The notes: generated by a model from the sequence alone, not told the origin. Numbered from the stretch's first letter, positions 35,368 through 43,947 are shown. The stretch is DNA of 64,000 nucleotides from Bacteroidota bacterium (GCA_016191555.1 JACPVX010000041.1:124001-188000); one strand, 5' to 3'. Made by a program: numbers and translations.

Positions 35368-35817
35368 ATGCATACGCTTTTTGATCCTGCCACAACAGAA
35401 AAAATGTTGCTTCGCATTGAAAGCATTACACCGAAGGCTACGCGTCAATGGGGAAAAATGACGGTAGATCAAATGCTGGCGCACTGTGCAAAAGGGTTGG
35501 AAATGGCCATTGGAATAATTAAGCCGAAGCGCGTTTTTATTGGTAGAATTTTGGGGCCGCTTATTCGCAAGAAATATTCTGATGAAAGCCCGTTTGGTCA
35601 ACATAGTCCTACCAGCGATGAGCTGCGAATGACTGCACCTCAGAATTTTGACGAAGAAAAACAACGCTTGATCAGTTTAATGAAGCAATTCTCATCTGCC
35701 GGTGAAAAAGGAGCTACGAGTCACCCTCACCCATTTTTCGGGAAACTTACACCGGGCGAGTGGGGCATCGGTATGTACAAACATTTAGATCATCACCTTC
35801 GTCAATTCGGAGGCTAA
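35368..35817 (+). CDS. DUF1569 (DinB-superfamily) protein
   Basis: This 149-residue helical protein has the conserved DUF1569 features: the early helix ITPKATRQWGKMTVDQMLAHCAKGL, the central HPFFGKLTPGEWGIGMYKHLDHHLRQF, and metal-type His residues. DinB-like four-helix proteins are often metal-dependent transferases or detoxifying enzymes, but no substrate is known here. It lies between the two Fe-S protein genes with gaps of 23 and 12 bp, so it is in the same transcript and may serve that pathway. Confidence 0.8.
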   Translation: MHTLFDPATTEKMLLRIESITPKATRQWGKMTVDQMLAHCAKGLEMAIGIIKPKRVFIGRILGPLIRKKYSDESPFGQHSPTSDELRMTAPQNFDEEKQRLISLMKQFSSAGEKGATSHPHPFFGKLTPGEWGIGMYKHLDHHLRQFGG

Positions 35818-35829
35818 ACATAAGTAGAC

Positions 35830-36612
35830 ATGAATGCACCAACCATGGCCGACTTGGCCGCAAAAGGAGAAAAACCGGAAGTGTTGTTTTGGGTAGGCTG
35901 TGCCGGTTCGTTTGACGATCGCGCCAAGCGTGTAACCAAAGCATTCGTAAAAATCTTGAATGCAGTAGGTACCCGCTTTGCGGTATTGGGAAATGAAGAA
36001 ACCTGCACCGGAGATCCGGCAAGAAGAGCAGGTAATGAATTTTTATTTCAGATGCAGGCCATGAACAACATTCAGGTATTGAATGCCTACGATGTGAAAA
36101 AGATTGTGACGGCTTGTCCCCATTGTTTCAACACATTGAAAAATGAATATCCGGATTTAGGTGGCACTTACGAAGTGATCCACCACTCTACTTTTCTGCA
36201 ACAGCTCATCAACGAAGGAAAGATCAAACTAACAGGTGGCGGTTCCTTCAAAGGAAAAAAAATTACCTACCACGACTCCTGCTATTTAGGCAGAGCCAAC
36301 AACATTTATGAAGCTCCGCGCGAAGTATTACAAGCACTGGATGCCGATTTAGTTGAAATGAAAAAATGCCGCACGACAGGCTTATGTTGCGGTGCCGGTG
36401 GTGCACAGATGTTTAAAGAACCTGAAAAAGGAAATCAAGACATCAACATTGCGCGCACTGAAGATGCGCTCAGCACAGGCGCCACCACCATTGCCGTTGC
36501 TTGTCCTTTTTGTATGACGATGATGACCGATGGCGTAAAAAACAAAGAAAAAGAAAGCAGTGTGCAGGTGAAGGATTTGGCAGAACTAATTGCGGATGCA
36601 CAGGGTTTATAA
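35830..36612 (+). CDS. CCG-domain (Fe-S)-binding protein, HdrB/LldE-like
   Basis: This 260-residue soluble protein has two cysteine-rich CCG-type modules. The first has ETCTGDPARR and TACPHCFNT, with CTG in place of CCG; the second has YHDSCYLGR, GLCCGAGGAQM and ACPFCMTM. Such domains bind non-cubane or regular Fe-S centres and carry out thiol-linked electron transfer. The protein is the natural partner of the membrane Fe-S subunit at 34037. It ends 26 bp before a conserved hypothetical gene. The pairing is well supported; the substrate is not. Confidence 0.88.
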   Translation: MNAPTMADLAAKGEKPEVLFWVGCAGSFDDRAKRVTKAFVKILNAVGTRFAVLGNEETCTGDPARRAGNEFLFQMQAMNNIQVLNAYDVKKIVTACPHCFNTLKNEYPDLGGTYEVIHHSTFLQQLINEGKIKLTGGGSFKGKKITYHDSCYLGRANNIYEAPREVLQALDADLVEMKKCRTTGLCCGAGGAQMFKEPEKGNQDINIARTEDALSTGATTIAVACPFCMTMMTDGVKNKEKESSVQVKDLAELIADAQGL

Positions 36613-36638
36613 GCCAATGACTTTTAATCGTATCAGTT

Positions 36639-37139
36639 ATGTATTTATCCTTTGATTCATTCCCTGCACACTCCCGTATTTGGGTCTATCAGGCCGATCG
36701 AAAACTAACCGAGCAAGAATCTGCTCAGGTAAGTGCCGATATTCGGACGTTTTGTGAGGGCTGGGAGGCGCATGGACAACCATTAAAGACGTCTTTTCAA
36801 CTGTTGCACAATCAGTTCTTGATTTTGGCTGTAGACGAAGGTGTTCACCAAGCCAGTGGCTGCTCCATTGATGGGTCGGTGCGTGTGTTAAAGAATCTGC
36901 AAAGTCAAGGAATCAATTTTTTAGATGCTTCCAAAATTGCATTCTTAATCAATGAAGAGGTTAAATTGTTCAGCCGATTAGAACTAAAGGCTTTGTTCGT
37001 ATCTGGCTTTTTATCTCCTCAAACGATTACTTTCAACAATTTGGTGGCCACCAAAGGTGATTGGGAAATGTTATGGAAAATTCCTGTAGAAAAATCATGG
37101 ATGGCAAAATATTTGCCAAACCATACGTTAGTCCAATAG
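36639..37139 (+). CDS. Conserved Bacteroidota protein of unknown function
   Basis: This 166-residue protein opens with MYLSFDSFPAHSRIWVYQADR and has the central motif ASGCSIDGSVRVLKNL. Relatives are sometimes labelled 'ABC transporter ATPase', but no Walker motifs are present, so that label is wrong. There is no signal peptide, and the pattern suggests a mixed alpha/beta fold. It sits between the Fe-S gene set and the PorE-like gene, 26 bp after the former. Function unknown. Confidence 0.75.
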   Translation: MYLSFDSFPAHSRIWVYQADRKLTEQESAQVSADIRTFCEGWEAHGQPLKTSFQLLHNQFLILAVDEGVHQASGCSIDGSVRVLKNLQSQGINFLDASKIAFLINEEVKLFSRLELKALFVSGFLSPQTITFNNLVATKGDWEMLWKIPVEKSWMAKYLPNHTLVQ

Positions 37140-37176
37140 AATTTTAATTTTCGTACTTTAGGGCTGTAATTTCATT

Positions 37177-39168
37177 ATGAAAAACGGACTTGCCATTATC
37201 TTTCTGCTCAGCTTATTGGTTGGCTGTAGCCCAGAGAAAAAAATCAAAACATCGTTTAAGTATGGCAAGTATGAGAAAGTGATTGCTTACTATAAGAAAA
37301 AGCTTGCCAAACAGCCTAACAATGGCAGAGCCAATTACTTCGTGGCAGAGTCATACAGACTGTCCAACCGCGTTAAAGAATCAGAAGCCTACTATGCTAA
37401 AGCAACCGGGCCAGCCGATGTAAAAGATTCGATTCGCTTATTTTATGCCAAAGCATTACAGGCTAACGCCAAATACGATGAGGCAAAACAAGTGCTTAGT
37501 CAATTAGTAGAATCAACGGAAAATGAGAAGATAAAGGATAGAGCAAATAAAGAACTAAATGGCTTGAGCTATTTAAGCGAGTTGAACGAAAAGAAATCGT
37601 ACTACCGCACCAAGGCATTAGAGACGCTCAATACTCCATTTGCCGAATATGCGCCAGCCTACTCCAATAGCATTTTGTACTTTGCTTCTTCTCGCTCCAA
37701 TGCTAAAATCTACGAAGCAAGCGGCACACCCTATACCGACTTATATCAGGTAGACACAAAGGCAGCCAATGTTGACCTCGGAACATTGAAAGCGCTTCCT
37801 CCTAACATCAATGCAGAAAACGTAAATTCCGGATGCATTACCTTTTCACCCGATGGCAAGCTGATGATCTTTGCTCGTGGAAACACCGGCAAGAAAAAAG
37901 GTGCTAAAGATGTTGATCTCTACTTATCGCGATTCAGAAATGGCGCTTGGACCGATCCGGTTTACTTAAATATCAACACACCCGATTTTTGGGAATCTAC
38001 TCCCGCACTAAGCCCTGACGGACGAACTCTGTATTTTTCTTCTAATCGCCCGGGTGGCTACGGAGGGTTGGATATTTATTCAGCCCTGATGGATAGCCGT
38101 GGGCGCTTAGGTAAAGTAAAAAATATGGGGCCTGAGATCAACACGGCCGGGGATGAGATGTTTCCTTACATGGCAGACAACAGCAAACTTTACTTTTCTT
38201 CGGATGGCCATCCCGGCTATGGCATGCTCGATTTATATGTCGTTAATCGGGTAAACGGAAAAACCAAAATTGAAAATTTAGGACAGCCCATGAATTCTTC
38301 TGCGGATGATTTTGGTATGTTTTTATTTAAGCCCGATCGTGGATTTTTTACGTCCAACCGCGAGGGCGGCAAAGGTGATGATGATATTTACACTTTCGTG
38401 AATGATGACCCGAATTTGAAAGTTGTTAACTACTATTTGCAAGGAATTACCTACAACATCCGCAAAGACAGCACCCGCGAAATTTTGGCAGAAACTAAAG
38501 TGAGCTTGTTGGATCAGGGTGGTGATGTGATGCAAGAATATGTAACGGGTACTGATGGTAAGTTTTTGTTCCGCGTTTACGAAAATGAAAACTACGTGCT
38601 TTTAGGCGACCACGATGGCTACATTGTAAAGCGCCAACCCTACACTACCGTTGGAAAATCTGTTCCGGTAGAATCGTTGAAGGAATTGGTAACGAACATT
38701 ACGTTTGACACATTATTGGTTCTGGATAGAAAAGCGAAGAACATATTCTTTGTTCTCAAGAACATCTACTTCGCATACGACAAAGCAGATATCAATACTG
38801 AGTCAGCCAAAGAACTGGATAAGTTAGTTGAGATCTTGAACGACAATCCTGACATTAAAATTGAAATGGGTTCTCATACCGACAGTGTGGCTTCCGAATC
38901 TTATAACTTAGAACTTTCCCAACGAAGAGCTGAGTCAACTGTTAATTATTTGATTCGAAAAGGAATTGCCTCCGAACGATTGACTGCCAAAGGCTATGGT
39001 GAAAGTAAACCCATTGCGCGCAATACCAATCCTGATGGAACAGACAACCCGGAAGGTCGTCAGAAAAACAGACGCACAGAGTTTAGAATTCTTGAAATTG
39101 GCCCGGCTCAAAAGAAACCTGAGTTTGATGAAGACAAGTACTTCAAAGATGATGGCAACGATAATTGA
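37177..39168 (+). CDS. PorE-like OmpA-family lipoprotein (TPR, PD40 propeller, CRD, OmpA)
   Basis: This 663-residue protein has a lipobox (LLVGC, acylated C17), TPR-like helices (about residues 20-140), a WD40/PD40 propeller (about 155-410; ENVNSGCITFSPDG, STPALSPDGRTLYFSS, GGYGGLDIY), a carboxypeptidase-regulatory-like segment (about 425-500) and a C-terminal OmpA domain (IEMGSHTDSVASESYNLELS, NRRTEFRI). This order matches PorE of the type IX secretion system, which links the trans-envelope machinery to peptidoglycan. Similar multidomain OmpA proteins exist outside T9SS, so the specific role is inferred. The T9SS substrate at 5664 shows the system exists in this cell. Confidence 0.85.
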   Translation: MKNGLAIIFLLSLLVGCSPEKKIKTSFKYGKYEKVIAYYKKKLAKQPNNGRANYFVAESYRLSNRVKESEAYYAKATGPADVKDSIRLFYAKALQANAKYDEAKQVLSQLVESTENEKIKDRANKELNGLSYLSELNEKKSYYRTKALETLNTPFAEYAPAYSNSILYFASSRSNAKIYEASGTPYTDLYQVDTKAANVDLGTLKALPPNINAENVNSGCITFSPDGKLMIFARGNTGKKKGAKDVDLYLSRFRNGAWTDPVYLNINTPDFWESTPALSPDGRTLYFSSNRPGGYGGLDIYSALMDSRGRLGKVKNMGPEINTAGDEMFPYMADNSKLYFSSDGHPGYGMLDLYVVNRVNGKTKIENLGQPMNSSADDFGMFLFKPDRGFFTSNREGGKGDDDIYTFVNDDPNLKVVNYYLQGITYNIRKDSTREILAETKVSLLDQGGDVMQEYVTGTDGKFLFRVYENENYVLLGDHDGYIVKRQPYTTVGKSVPVESLKELVTNITFDTLLVLDRKAKNIFFVLKNIYFAYDKADINTESAKELDKLVEILNDNPDIKIEMGSHTDSVASESYNLELSQRRAESTVNYLIRKGIASERLTAKGYGESKPIARNTNPDGTDNPEGRQKNRRTEFRILEIGPAQKKPEFDEDKYFKDDGNDN

Positions 39169-39177
39169 CGTGCGCCT

Positions 39178-39624
39178 TTGGAACTTACCTTAACTACTCC
39201 GGCTCTTTTATTTCCCACTGTTTCGTTGGTGCTGCTCGCCTACACCAATCGCTTTTTGGCGGTAGCAGCGCTCATTCGCAAGCTGGCTGCTGAATATCAG
39301 ACTAAAAAAGACAAAAATTTGGCTGAACAAATCCGGAGTTTACGAATCAGAGTAAGGTTGATTCGCGATATGCAAATGCTTAGCATCTTCGCGCTGTTTT
39401 TAAGCGTGCTCTGCATGTTTTTTATTTTTGATGGCGACCTGGTGATTGCCAAATACATGTTTAGTGCTTCCTTGCTCAGCCTCCTCATTTCGTTAGGCAT
39501 TTCCTTACGGGAAATTCAGATTTCTACCCGCGCGCTGGCCATTCAACTTCGCGATATGGATGATGAAGTAAAGCTGCTCGATCCAATTAAGGATTTCGTG
39601 AAAGAAGTTACAGGGAAAAAGTAA
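39178..39624 (+). CDS. DUF2721 membrane protein
   Basis: This 148-residue protein has a first membrane helix at residues 8-30, a polar helical loop, and two further helices (about 65-85 and 90-110), followed by LRDMDDEVKLLD. This fits the DUF2721 family of unknown function. The only in-frame start is a TTG at 39178, 9 bp after the PorE-like stop, which suggests coupled translation. It ends 4 bp before the stop of convergent purM, with no room for a terminator. Confidence 0.75.
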   Translation: MELTLTTPALLFPTVSLVLLAYTNRFLAVAALIRKLAAEYQTKKDKNLAEQIRSLRIRVRLIRDMQMLSIFALFLSVLCMFFIFDGDLVIAKYMFSASLLSLLISLGISLREIQISTRALAIQLRDMDDEVKLLDPIKDFVKEVTGKK

Positions 39625-39628
39625 GCGA

Positions 39629-40795
39629 TTATTCGTAGATAAATTCGCCTTGGGGCGTTTGCAAGGTTACTTTGTTTTTGGCTGAGGCTTCTACCCTTCC
39701 TACAATTTTTGCATCAATACCAAAACTTTGACTGATTGCGATCACCTCTTTGGCATGAGCTTGAGGAAGATAGATTTCCATGCGGTGACCCATGTTGAAG
39801 ACCTTGTACATTTCTTTTAAGTCGGTGCCGCTTACATCATGGATCATTTTGAACAAAGGAGGAATATCGAACAGGTTATCCTTAATCACATGGAGGTTGT
39901 CAATAAAATGCAACACTTTGGTTTGCGCACCTCCACTGCAATGCACCATACCATGAATTTTATCGCGCAATGCTTTGAGCAACGCGATTACCACTGGAGC
40001 ATACGTGCGTGTGGGTGAAAGCACAAGCTTGCCAACTGATAACGGTGCGCCAGACAATTCATCTGTCACCAGATATTTTCCTGAATAAATCAAATCCTTC
40101 GGAACAGCCGGATCAAATGTCTCTGGATATTTTGAGGCGTAGATATGACTGAACACATCGTGACGCGAGGAAGTCAAGCCGTTGCTACCCATGCCACCAT
40201 TGTATTCGCTTTCGTAAGTGGCCTGACCATACGAAGCCAAACCTACAATCACATCGCCAGCCTGAATGCGGCTGTTGTCAATCACTTCGCTTCGTTTCAT
40301 GCGCGCGGTGACGGTGCTATCCACAATAATGGTGCGTACCAAATCGCCCACATCGGCCGTTTCGCCACCGGTGCTGATTATGTTCATGCCATGGCTGCGT
40401 AGCATTTCCAACACTTCTTCGGTGCCGTTGATGATGGCGCTGATGACTTCGCCCGGAATTTTATTTTTATTGCGACCGATCGTAGAGGATAACAGGATAG
40501 GGCCGGTGGCGCCTACGCAAAGCAAGTCATCGACATTCATGATAATGGCATCTTGGGCGATGCCCTTCCACACGGTCAAGTCGTTGGTTTCTTTCCAATA
40601 GATGTAGGCCAGCGAAGACTTGGTGCCTGCGCCATCGGCATGCATCACCGTGCAATAGTCGGGATCATTGGCCAGCAAGTCGGGAACGATTTTGCAAAAC
40701 GCCTTCGGAAATAATCCTTTGTCGATTTTTTTGATGGCTTCGTGCACATCTTCTTTCGAGGCGGAAACTCCGCGTTGGTTATATCTGTCTGACAC
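39629..40795 (-). CDS. purM: Phosphoribosylformylglycinamidine cyclo-ligase (AIR synthetase)
   Basis: PurM closes the imidazole ring in purine synthesis, using ATP. The 388-residue protein has the PurM-type ATP-binding features: the early MHADGAGTKSSLAYIY, IIMNVDDLLCVGA, ISTGGETADVGDLVRT, and the glycine-rich HCSGGAQTKVL. It is longer than the 345-residue E. coli enzyme but colinear through the C-terminal FNMGHRMEIY motif. No other pur genes are adjacent. Start ATG 40795 (MSDRYNQRGVSASK) matches the family. Confidence 0.94.
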   Translation of the reverse strand: MSDRYNQRGVSASKEDVHEAIKKIDKGLFPKAFCKIVPDLLANDPDYCTVMHADGAGTKSSLAYIYWKETNDLTVWKGIAQDAIIMNVDDLLCVGATGPILLSSTIGRNKNKIPGEVISAIINGTEEVLEMLRSHGMNIISTGGETADVGDLVRTIIVDSTVTARMKRSEVIDNSRIQAGDVIVGLASYGQATYESEYNGGMGSNGLTSSRHDVFSHIYASKYPETFDPAVPKDLIYSGKYLVTDELSGAPLSVGKLVLSPTRTYAPVVIALLKALRDKIHGMVHCSGGAQTKVLHFIDNLHVIKDNLFDIPPLFKMIHDVSGTDLKEMYKVFNMGHRMEIYLPQAHAKEVIAISQSFGIDAKIVGRVEASAKNKVTLQTPQGEFIYE

Positions 40796-40863
40796 TGGCT
40801 TGAATTATAAGCACAAAGGTGCTAATAGATTTTAGATTTTAGAAGTGAGGTGACAGCCTCCAC

Positions 40864-41478
40864 TTAAAAGAAGTAGCGCGCAAATGCCCACAAGCCTAGC
40901 GCCAGCATAATAAAACCGGGCAGCATTTTGATAAACAAATTCTCTTGCACATACTTGGCCAGGCGGTTGGCCATAAACACAAAGAGAGTGAGCAATGCCA
41001 TAGCGCCAACAGAAGTGCCGAGAACGTAACTATGAATAAGACCCTCTGAAGATAAGTCGACCCAGCCTTGAGCTTTGAAATACGCAGTGGCTCCCATCCA
41101 ATAAGGAATGGCCATGGGATTGACCAAGCTGAGGACGATGCCTCGCCTGAAGCCGCTTTCGCTGAACTTAACTGAGAAGGTAGATGGCTTACGCGATGAC
41201 CAAATGGTGTAAATACCCAAGCTCGTCATGAGGATCGCGGTAATGAGTTGAAAGTTTGCGATGATAACGGGTGTTGAGGTAAGCCAACTCTCAAATTTTA
41301 CGGCTATCCACGCATACGGATACTCTACTATGGAAACTGCTAATGCAAAACGTAAAGCCGTGTTTACCTTCTTTTGTAACCCAAGTTGAAGAACGGAAAC
41401 ATTGAGCGTGCCGGGTGGTATGGAGCCGATGAAGCTAAAAAAAAGACCCGTGAGAAAGACAGATAAATAAGGAAGCAT
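40864..41478 (-). CDS. LysE-family amino acid exporter
   Basis: This 204-residue membrane protein has six hydrophobic segments and the family opening FSFIGSIPPGTLNVSVLQLGLQ, with the conserved PPG(T)N-type motif. LysE/RhtB proteins export amino acids or other small solutes by proton exchange. It also has the conserved NPMAIPYWMG in the second half. It is preceded by a candidate minus-7 box only a few bases before the ATG, and it lies 68 bp upstream of purM on the same strand. The substrate cannot be told. Confidence 0.87.
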   Translation of the reverse strand: MLPYLSVFLTGLFFSFIGSIPPGTLNVSVLQLGLQKKVNTALRFALAVSIVEYPYAWIAVKFESWLTSTPVIIANFQLITAILMTSLGIYTIWSSRKPSTFSVKFSESGFRRGIVLSLVNPMAIPYWMGATAYFKAQGWVDLSSEGLIHSYVLGTSVGAMALLTLFVFMANRLAKYVQENLFIKMLPGFIMLALGLWAFARYFF

Positions 41479-41484
41479 CTTCTA

Positions 41485-41492
41485 CAAAAATA
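41485..41492 (-). promoter_or_regulatory. Minus-7 box of the LysE-type gene
   Basis: On the minus strand this is TATTTTTG, a perfect TAnnTTTG match, separated from the ATG at 41478 by only 6 bp, so the message would be leaderless or nearly so. Confidence 0.4.
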
Positions 41493-41554
41493 CAAACCTC
41501 AATCGATATAAAAGAATGTTAGGGTGCGCACGAGTATGGTGCGGGCGTAGGCAA

Positions 41555-41657
41555 GGGATTGAAGTGAAAAGCCCGCATCCCGCCCTAAGCAGTTGACAAC
41601 ATGGCGGGGAGGACTTGGAACGAAAAGCCCAGTGGCCGACTGCGCCTCGCGCGGCCA
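41555..41657. repeat. GC-rich REP-like intergenic element
   Basis: This 194-bp gap stands out as GC-rich. It has two similar 20-bp direct repeats: GGGATTGAAGTGAAAAGCCC (41555-41574) and a variant at 41611-41630. A hairpin follows (TGGCCG 41633-41638 with CGGCCA 41652-41657). On the minus strand the repeats read GGGCTTTTC...TTCAATCCC, a form I associate with dispersed intergenic repeats in Bacteroidota genomes. No coding potential fits. Confidence 0.55.
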
Positions 41658-41672
41658 TGCCCCAAAAATATT

Positions 41673-42695
41673 TTACGCTTTCGCGGATTTAAACTGGTGG
41701 TAGATTTTTTTTCCTTCGCTGAAGGTGAGGTAGGGCACGCCACGCTGGTGGTTCTCTTTGCTAATGCGATAGAGGTTGTTCCAATGTCTGATGAGGTCGC
41801 GCACGCCAAGCCACAACGATGCACCGGGATGATAGATGTGCGCTGGCTCTGCTCCGCAGCCGTTGAGTTCGACAATTTTTACGTGGCCATCTTCTAAATC
41901 TTTCAATGTGGCGCAGCGCAAATCATAACGACCAAAATAGAAGCCGTTGATTTGTTGACTGATGCGATCGAATGACTGATTGAGTTGATCGGTGATGAGG
42001 TGGTTGGCATTTAAAAATGTGGTGCCGAGGCAATGGTTGCCAATGGAGACCAACTCCATGCGTTGCCCTGCGGGCAAAATTGTTTGCAGCTGTGATTGAT
42101 AGGTGACTTGAAGTACATTCCACTGCAACCGCGCGCGATCTTTTTCTAAAATGAGTTGTTGCAATGTTTTGTCGCCATCGCCTTTAACGGAAAGAAATTC
42201 TTTCATGGTAATGGAGTTGACGAAGCCGTGTGGTTGGCTGGGGAAGCGGAGGTAGTACACGCCAAACTCGAGAGGCAAATCGACCAGCTCTTGTGCGATG
42301 AAGTTGATTTTGATTTCGGAAAGATATTGATCGATGTCGGCTTCAGTTTTTATTTTGCGCACCATCCATCCGCGCTCGCCCATGTCGGGTTTGAAGATGA
42401 CGGGCAAATGCAATCCGGCTTGTTGGAGTTGCGCAAGGACTTGCTGGCGTGTGGCGGGAACTTGAATTAAATTGGTGATGGGTTTTACTTCGTTTGGTAC
42501 TAGTTGCAATACGTCATACTTCGATTCGCCCATCATGCCGCCTGTAAGGATGCCGGGGTTGGAAGCGGAGAAATAAAAGAGCGATCGCTCGCGCAGAGCA
42601 TACCAGATCCACAGAAAAAAAATGGGGAATTGAATGATGCCGAAAGGCCAATATTCCCAATGAAAAAGTTTAATAAAGAAATTTCGAACGTTCAA
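41673..42695 (-). CDS. ATP-grasp-type protein with N-terminal membrane segment
   Basis: This 340-residue protein opens with a hydrophobic segment (about residues 15-35, FGIIQFPIFFLWIWYAL). The soluble part looks like an ATP-grasp ligase: VIFKPDMGERGWMVRKI (nucleotide-lysine strand), FIAQELVDLPLEFGVYYL, and the metal-site-like FYFGRYDLRCATLKDLEDG with VKIVELNGCGAEPAHIY. Relatives may be labelled D-alanine--D-alanine ligase, but the substrate residues are not conserved enough to claim that. It may ligate an amino acid or peptide near the membrane. It is followed after 10 bp (upstream side) by the DinB-like gene, suggesting an operon. Confidence 0.72.
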   Translation of the reverse strand: MNVRNFFIKLFHWEYWPFGIIQFPIFFLWIWYALRERSLFYFSASNPGILTGGMMGESKYDVLQLVPNEVKPITNLIQVPATRQQVLAQLQQAGLHLPVIFKPDMGERGWMVRKIKTEADIDQYLSEIKINFIAQELVDLPLEFGVYYLRFPSQPHGFVNSITMKEFLSVKGDGDKTLQQLILEKDRARLQWNVLQVTYQSQLQTILPAGQRMELVSIGNHCLGTTFLNANHLITDQLNQSFDRISQQINGFYFGRYDLRCATLKDLEDGHVKIVELNGCGAEPAHIYHPGASLWLGVRDLIRHWNNLYRISKENHQRGVPYLTFSEGKKIYHQFKSAKA

Positions 42696-42705
42696 CGGCT
42701 GTTAG

Positions 42706-43224
42706 CTAAGTAGTAGCAAGCGATTGGTTTTGGTGGTAGCGCAAGGTAGAAACGGCCACGCCAAAATCTGCCGGAAGAGTTATATAGGGAGCCACTTCAT
42801 GGATGCCGATTTTCATGATGGCCATGTGGTGCACGGCATGCTCGATGTTGTAAGTCAACTCGCGGAAGTAGTTGGTTTCTACAATCACCGATTCATCGCT
42901 GGTGGGATGGTAGCCGACTTCGAGTTTTAAGGGTTGATCTTGTTGCTGTTGGTTGACAAAATCGATGATTTGCTGAATGGTTCCAAGGGCGATGAACTTA
43001 TCGGTTTCGATGAGCTTATCATGATTGCGCTTGTCGTAGTTGACAAGGCCTTTGGTATATCCTTCTTCCAGACAAATAAAAAACTCAAGGGTATGACGCA
43101 GGTGTTGCCCAATGGTGGAGTTGTTGAGGGTGCGTGAGGGCGTGAGCAAATCATTGTCGCGCAATTGTTCTACTAAACGCGACAATTGATTGAGTATAGC
43201 GCCTGCTGCCGATGAAAGTTGCAT
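42706..43224 (-). CDS. DinB-family protein
   Basis: This 172-residue four-helix protein carries the DinB-type metal-binding pattern: His in TIGQHLRHTLEFF and in TYNIEHAVHHMAIMKIG. Bacillithiol or mycothiol transferases are related, but many DinB proteins are uncharacterised. It is the first gene of a minus-strand pair with the ATP-grasp protein (10 bp apart). There is no signal peptide. The family call is good; the role is unknown. Confidence 0.82.
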   Translation of the reverse strand: MQLSSAAGAILNQLSRLVEQLRDNDLLTPSRTLNNSTIGQHLRHTLEFFICLEEGYTKGLVNYDKRNHDKLIETDKFIALGTIQQIIDFVNQQQQDQPLKLEVGYHPTSDESVIVETNYFRELTYNIEHAVHHMAIMKIGIHEVAPYITLPADFGVAVSTLRYHQNQSLATT

Positions 43225-43288
43225 AATTGAATAAGTACGGTAAAGGTAAAAGTTTAATGGATCGGATTCTTACCACTTGTCGACTATT

Positions 43289-43747
43289 TTAAGGAAGTAG
43301 CTTCTTCCAATTTTGATCGCCTTTGGTTTTGAGTGTTTTCTCGTTTTTGTTCCAGTCTTTGAGCGTGTTGGTGCCCCAGAAATTGTAGAACAGGTAGAGT
43401 TTTCCATCCAGGATTTTAAATGTTTCGGGATCGATTTTTACTTTCTCTCCGGTTTCGCCCATTGCGTAGGCGCACCAGCCACCATAAGCGGGCTCATATT
43501 TTTCGGGGCTTTGTTTGAATTTATTCAAGTTGACTTGGGTGCTGAACCAGTACGTTACTCCATGATGGATCACTGAAAATTGGCTTTTGCCTTCGGCTGG
43601 CTTATTATCGAAATAGCTAACTGGATCGTAGCCTTCAATGGCTACATTTTTTTTGATGTTGAAGTTCTTTTTCCGGGCATCGTCTGTTTGAGCAAAAGTG
43701 ATGATGGAGAGGAAAAGTAATGAGAGGGATAAGAGAGTCGTTTTCAT
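43289..43747 (-). CDS. Secreted YHS-domain protein
   Basis: This 152-residue protein has a signal peptide (MKTTLLSLSLLFLSIITFAQ) and a YHS domain with AIEGYDPVSYFDNKPAEG, HHGVTYWFST, KYEPAYGGWCAYAMG. YHS domains are associated with copper or other metal binding and with transport ATPases. Here it is a stand-alone periplasmic or exported protein, transcribed apart from the DinB gene 64 bp downstream. Function unknown. Confidence 0.85.
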   Translation of the reverse strand: MKTTLLSLSLLFLSIITFAQTDDARKKNFNIKKNVAIEGYDPVSYFDNKPAEGKSQFSVIHHGVTYWFSTQVNLNKFKQSPEKYEPAYGGWCAYAMGETGEKVKIDPETFKILDGKLYLFYNFWGTNTLKDWNKNEKTLKTKGDQNWKKLLP

Positions 43748-43947
43748 CGATTAATAAATTAGTGATGCTGTTTCACGTATTTCACAAAGGTGGGTTTTTA
43801 CGATCTCTTTCATTGTCGTGCAGGCGGCAAAATGAAGTAATATGCTCTGAGTGGGCTTATTCTAGGTTAAGTTGTTGATAATAGCTTTTTGCTGCCTAAA
43901 GAGATTCGGAAATTGCTTAATTTTATTTGTTCTAAATGGGCCGAATT

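Noticed and set aside
36639-37139. ABC transporter ATPase annotation
   Set aside because: The protein has no Walker A, Walker B or ABC signature; at 166 residues it cannot be an ABC ATPase.
41585-41897. Two overlapping open frames on both strands across the end of the ATP-grasp gene and the GC-rich gap
   Set aside because: They arise from the GC-rich repeat and the antisense of the ATP-grasp gene; no signal peptide, domain or start context supports them.
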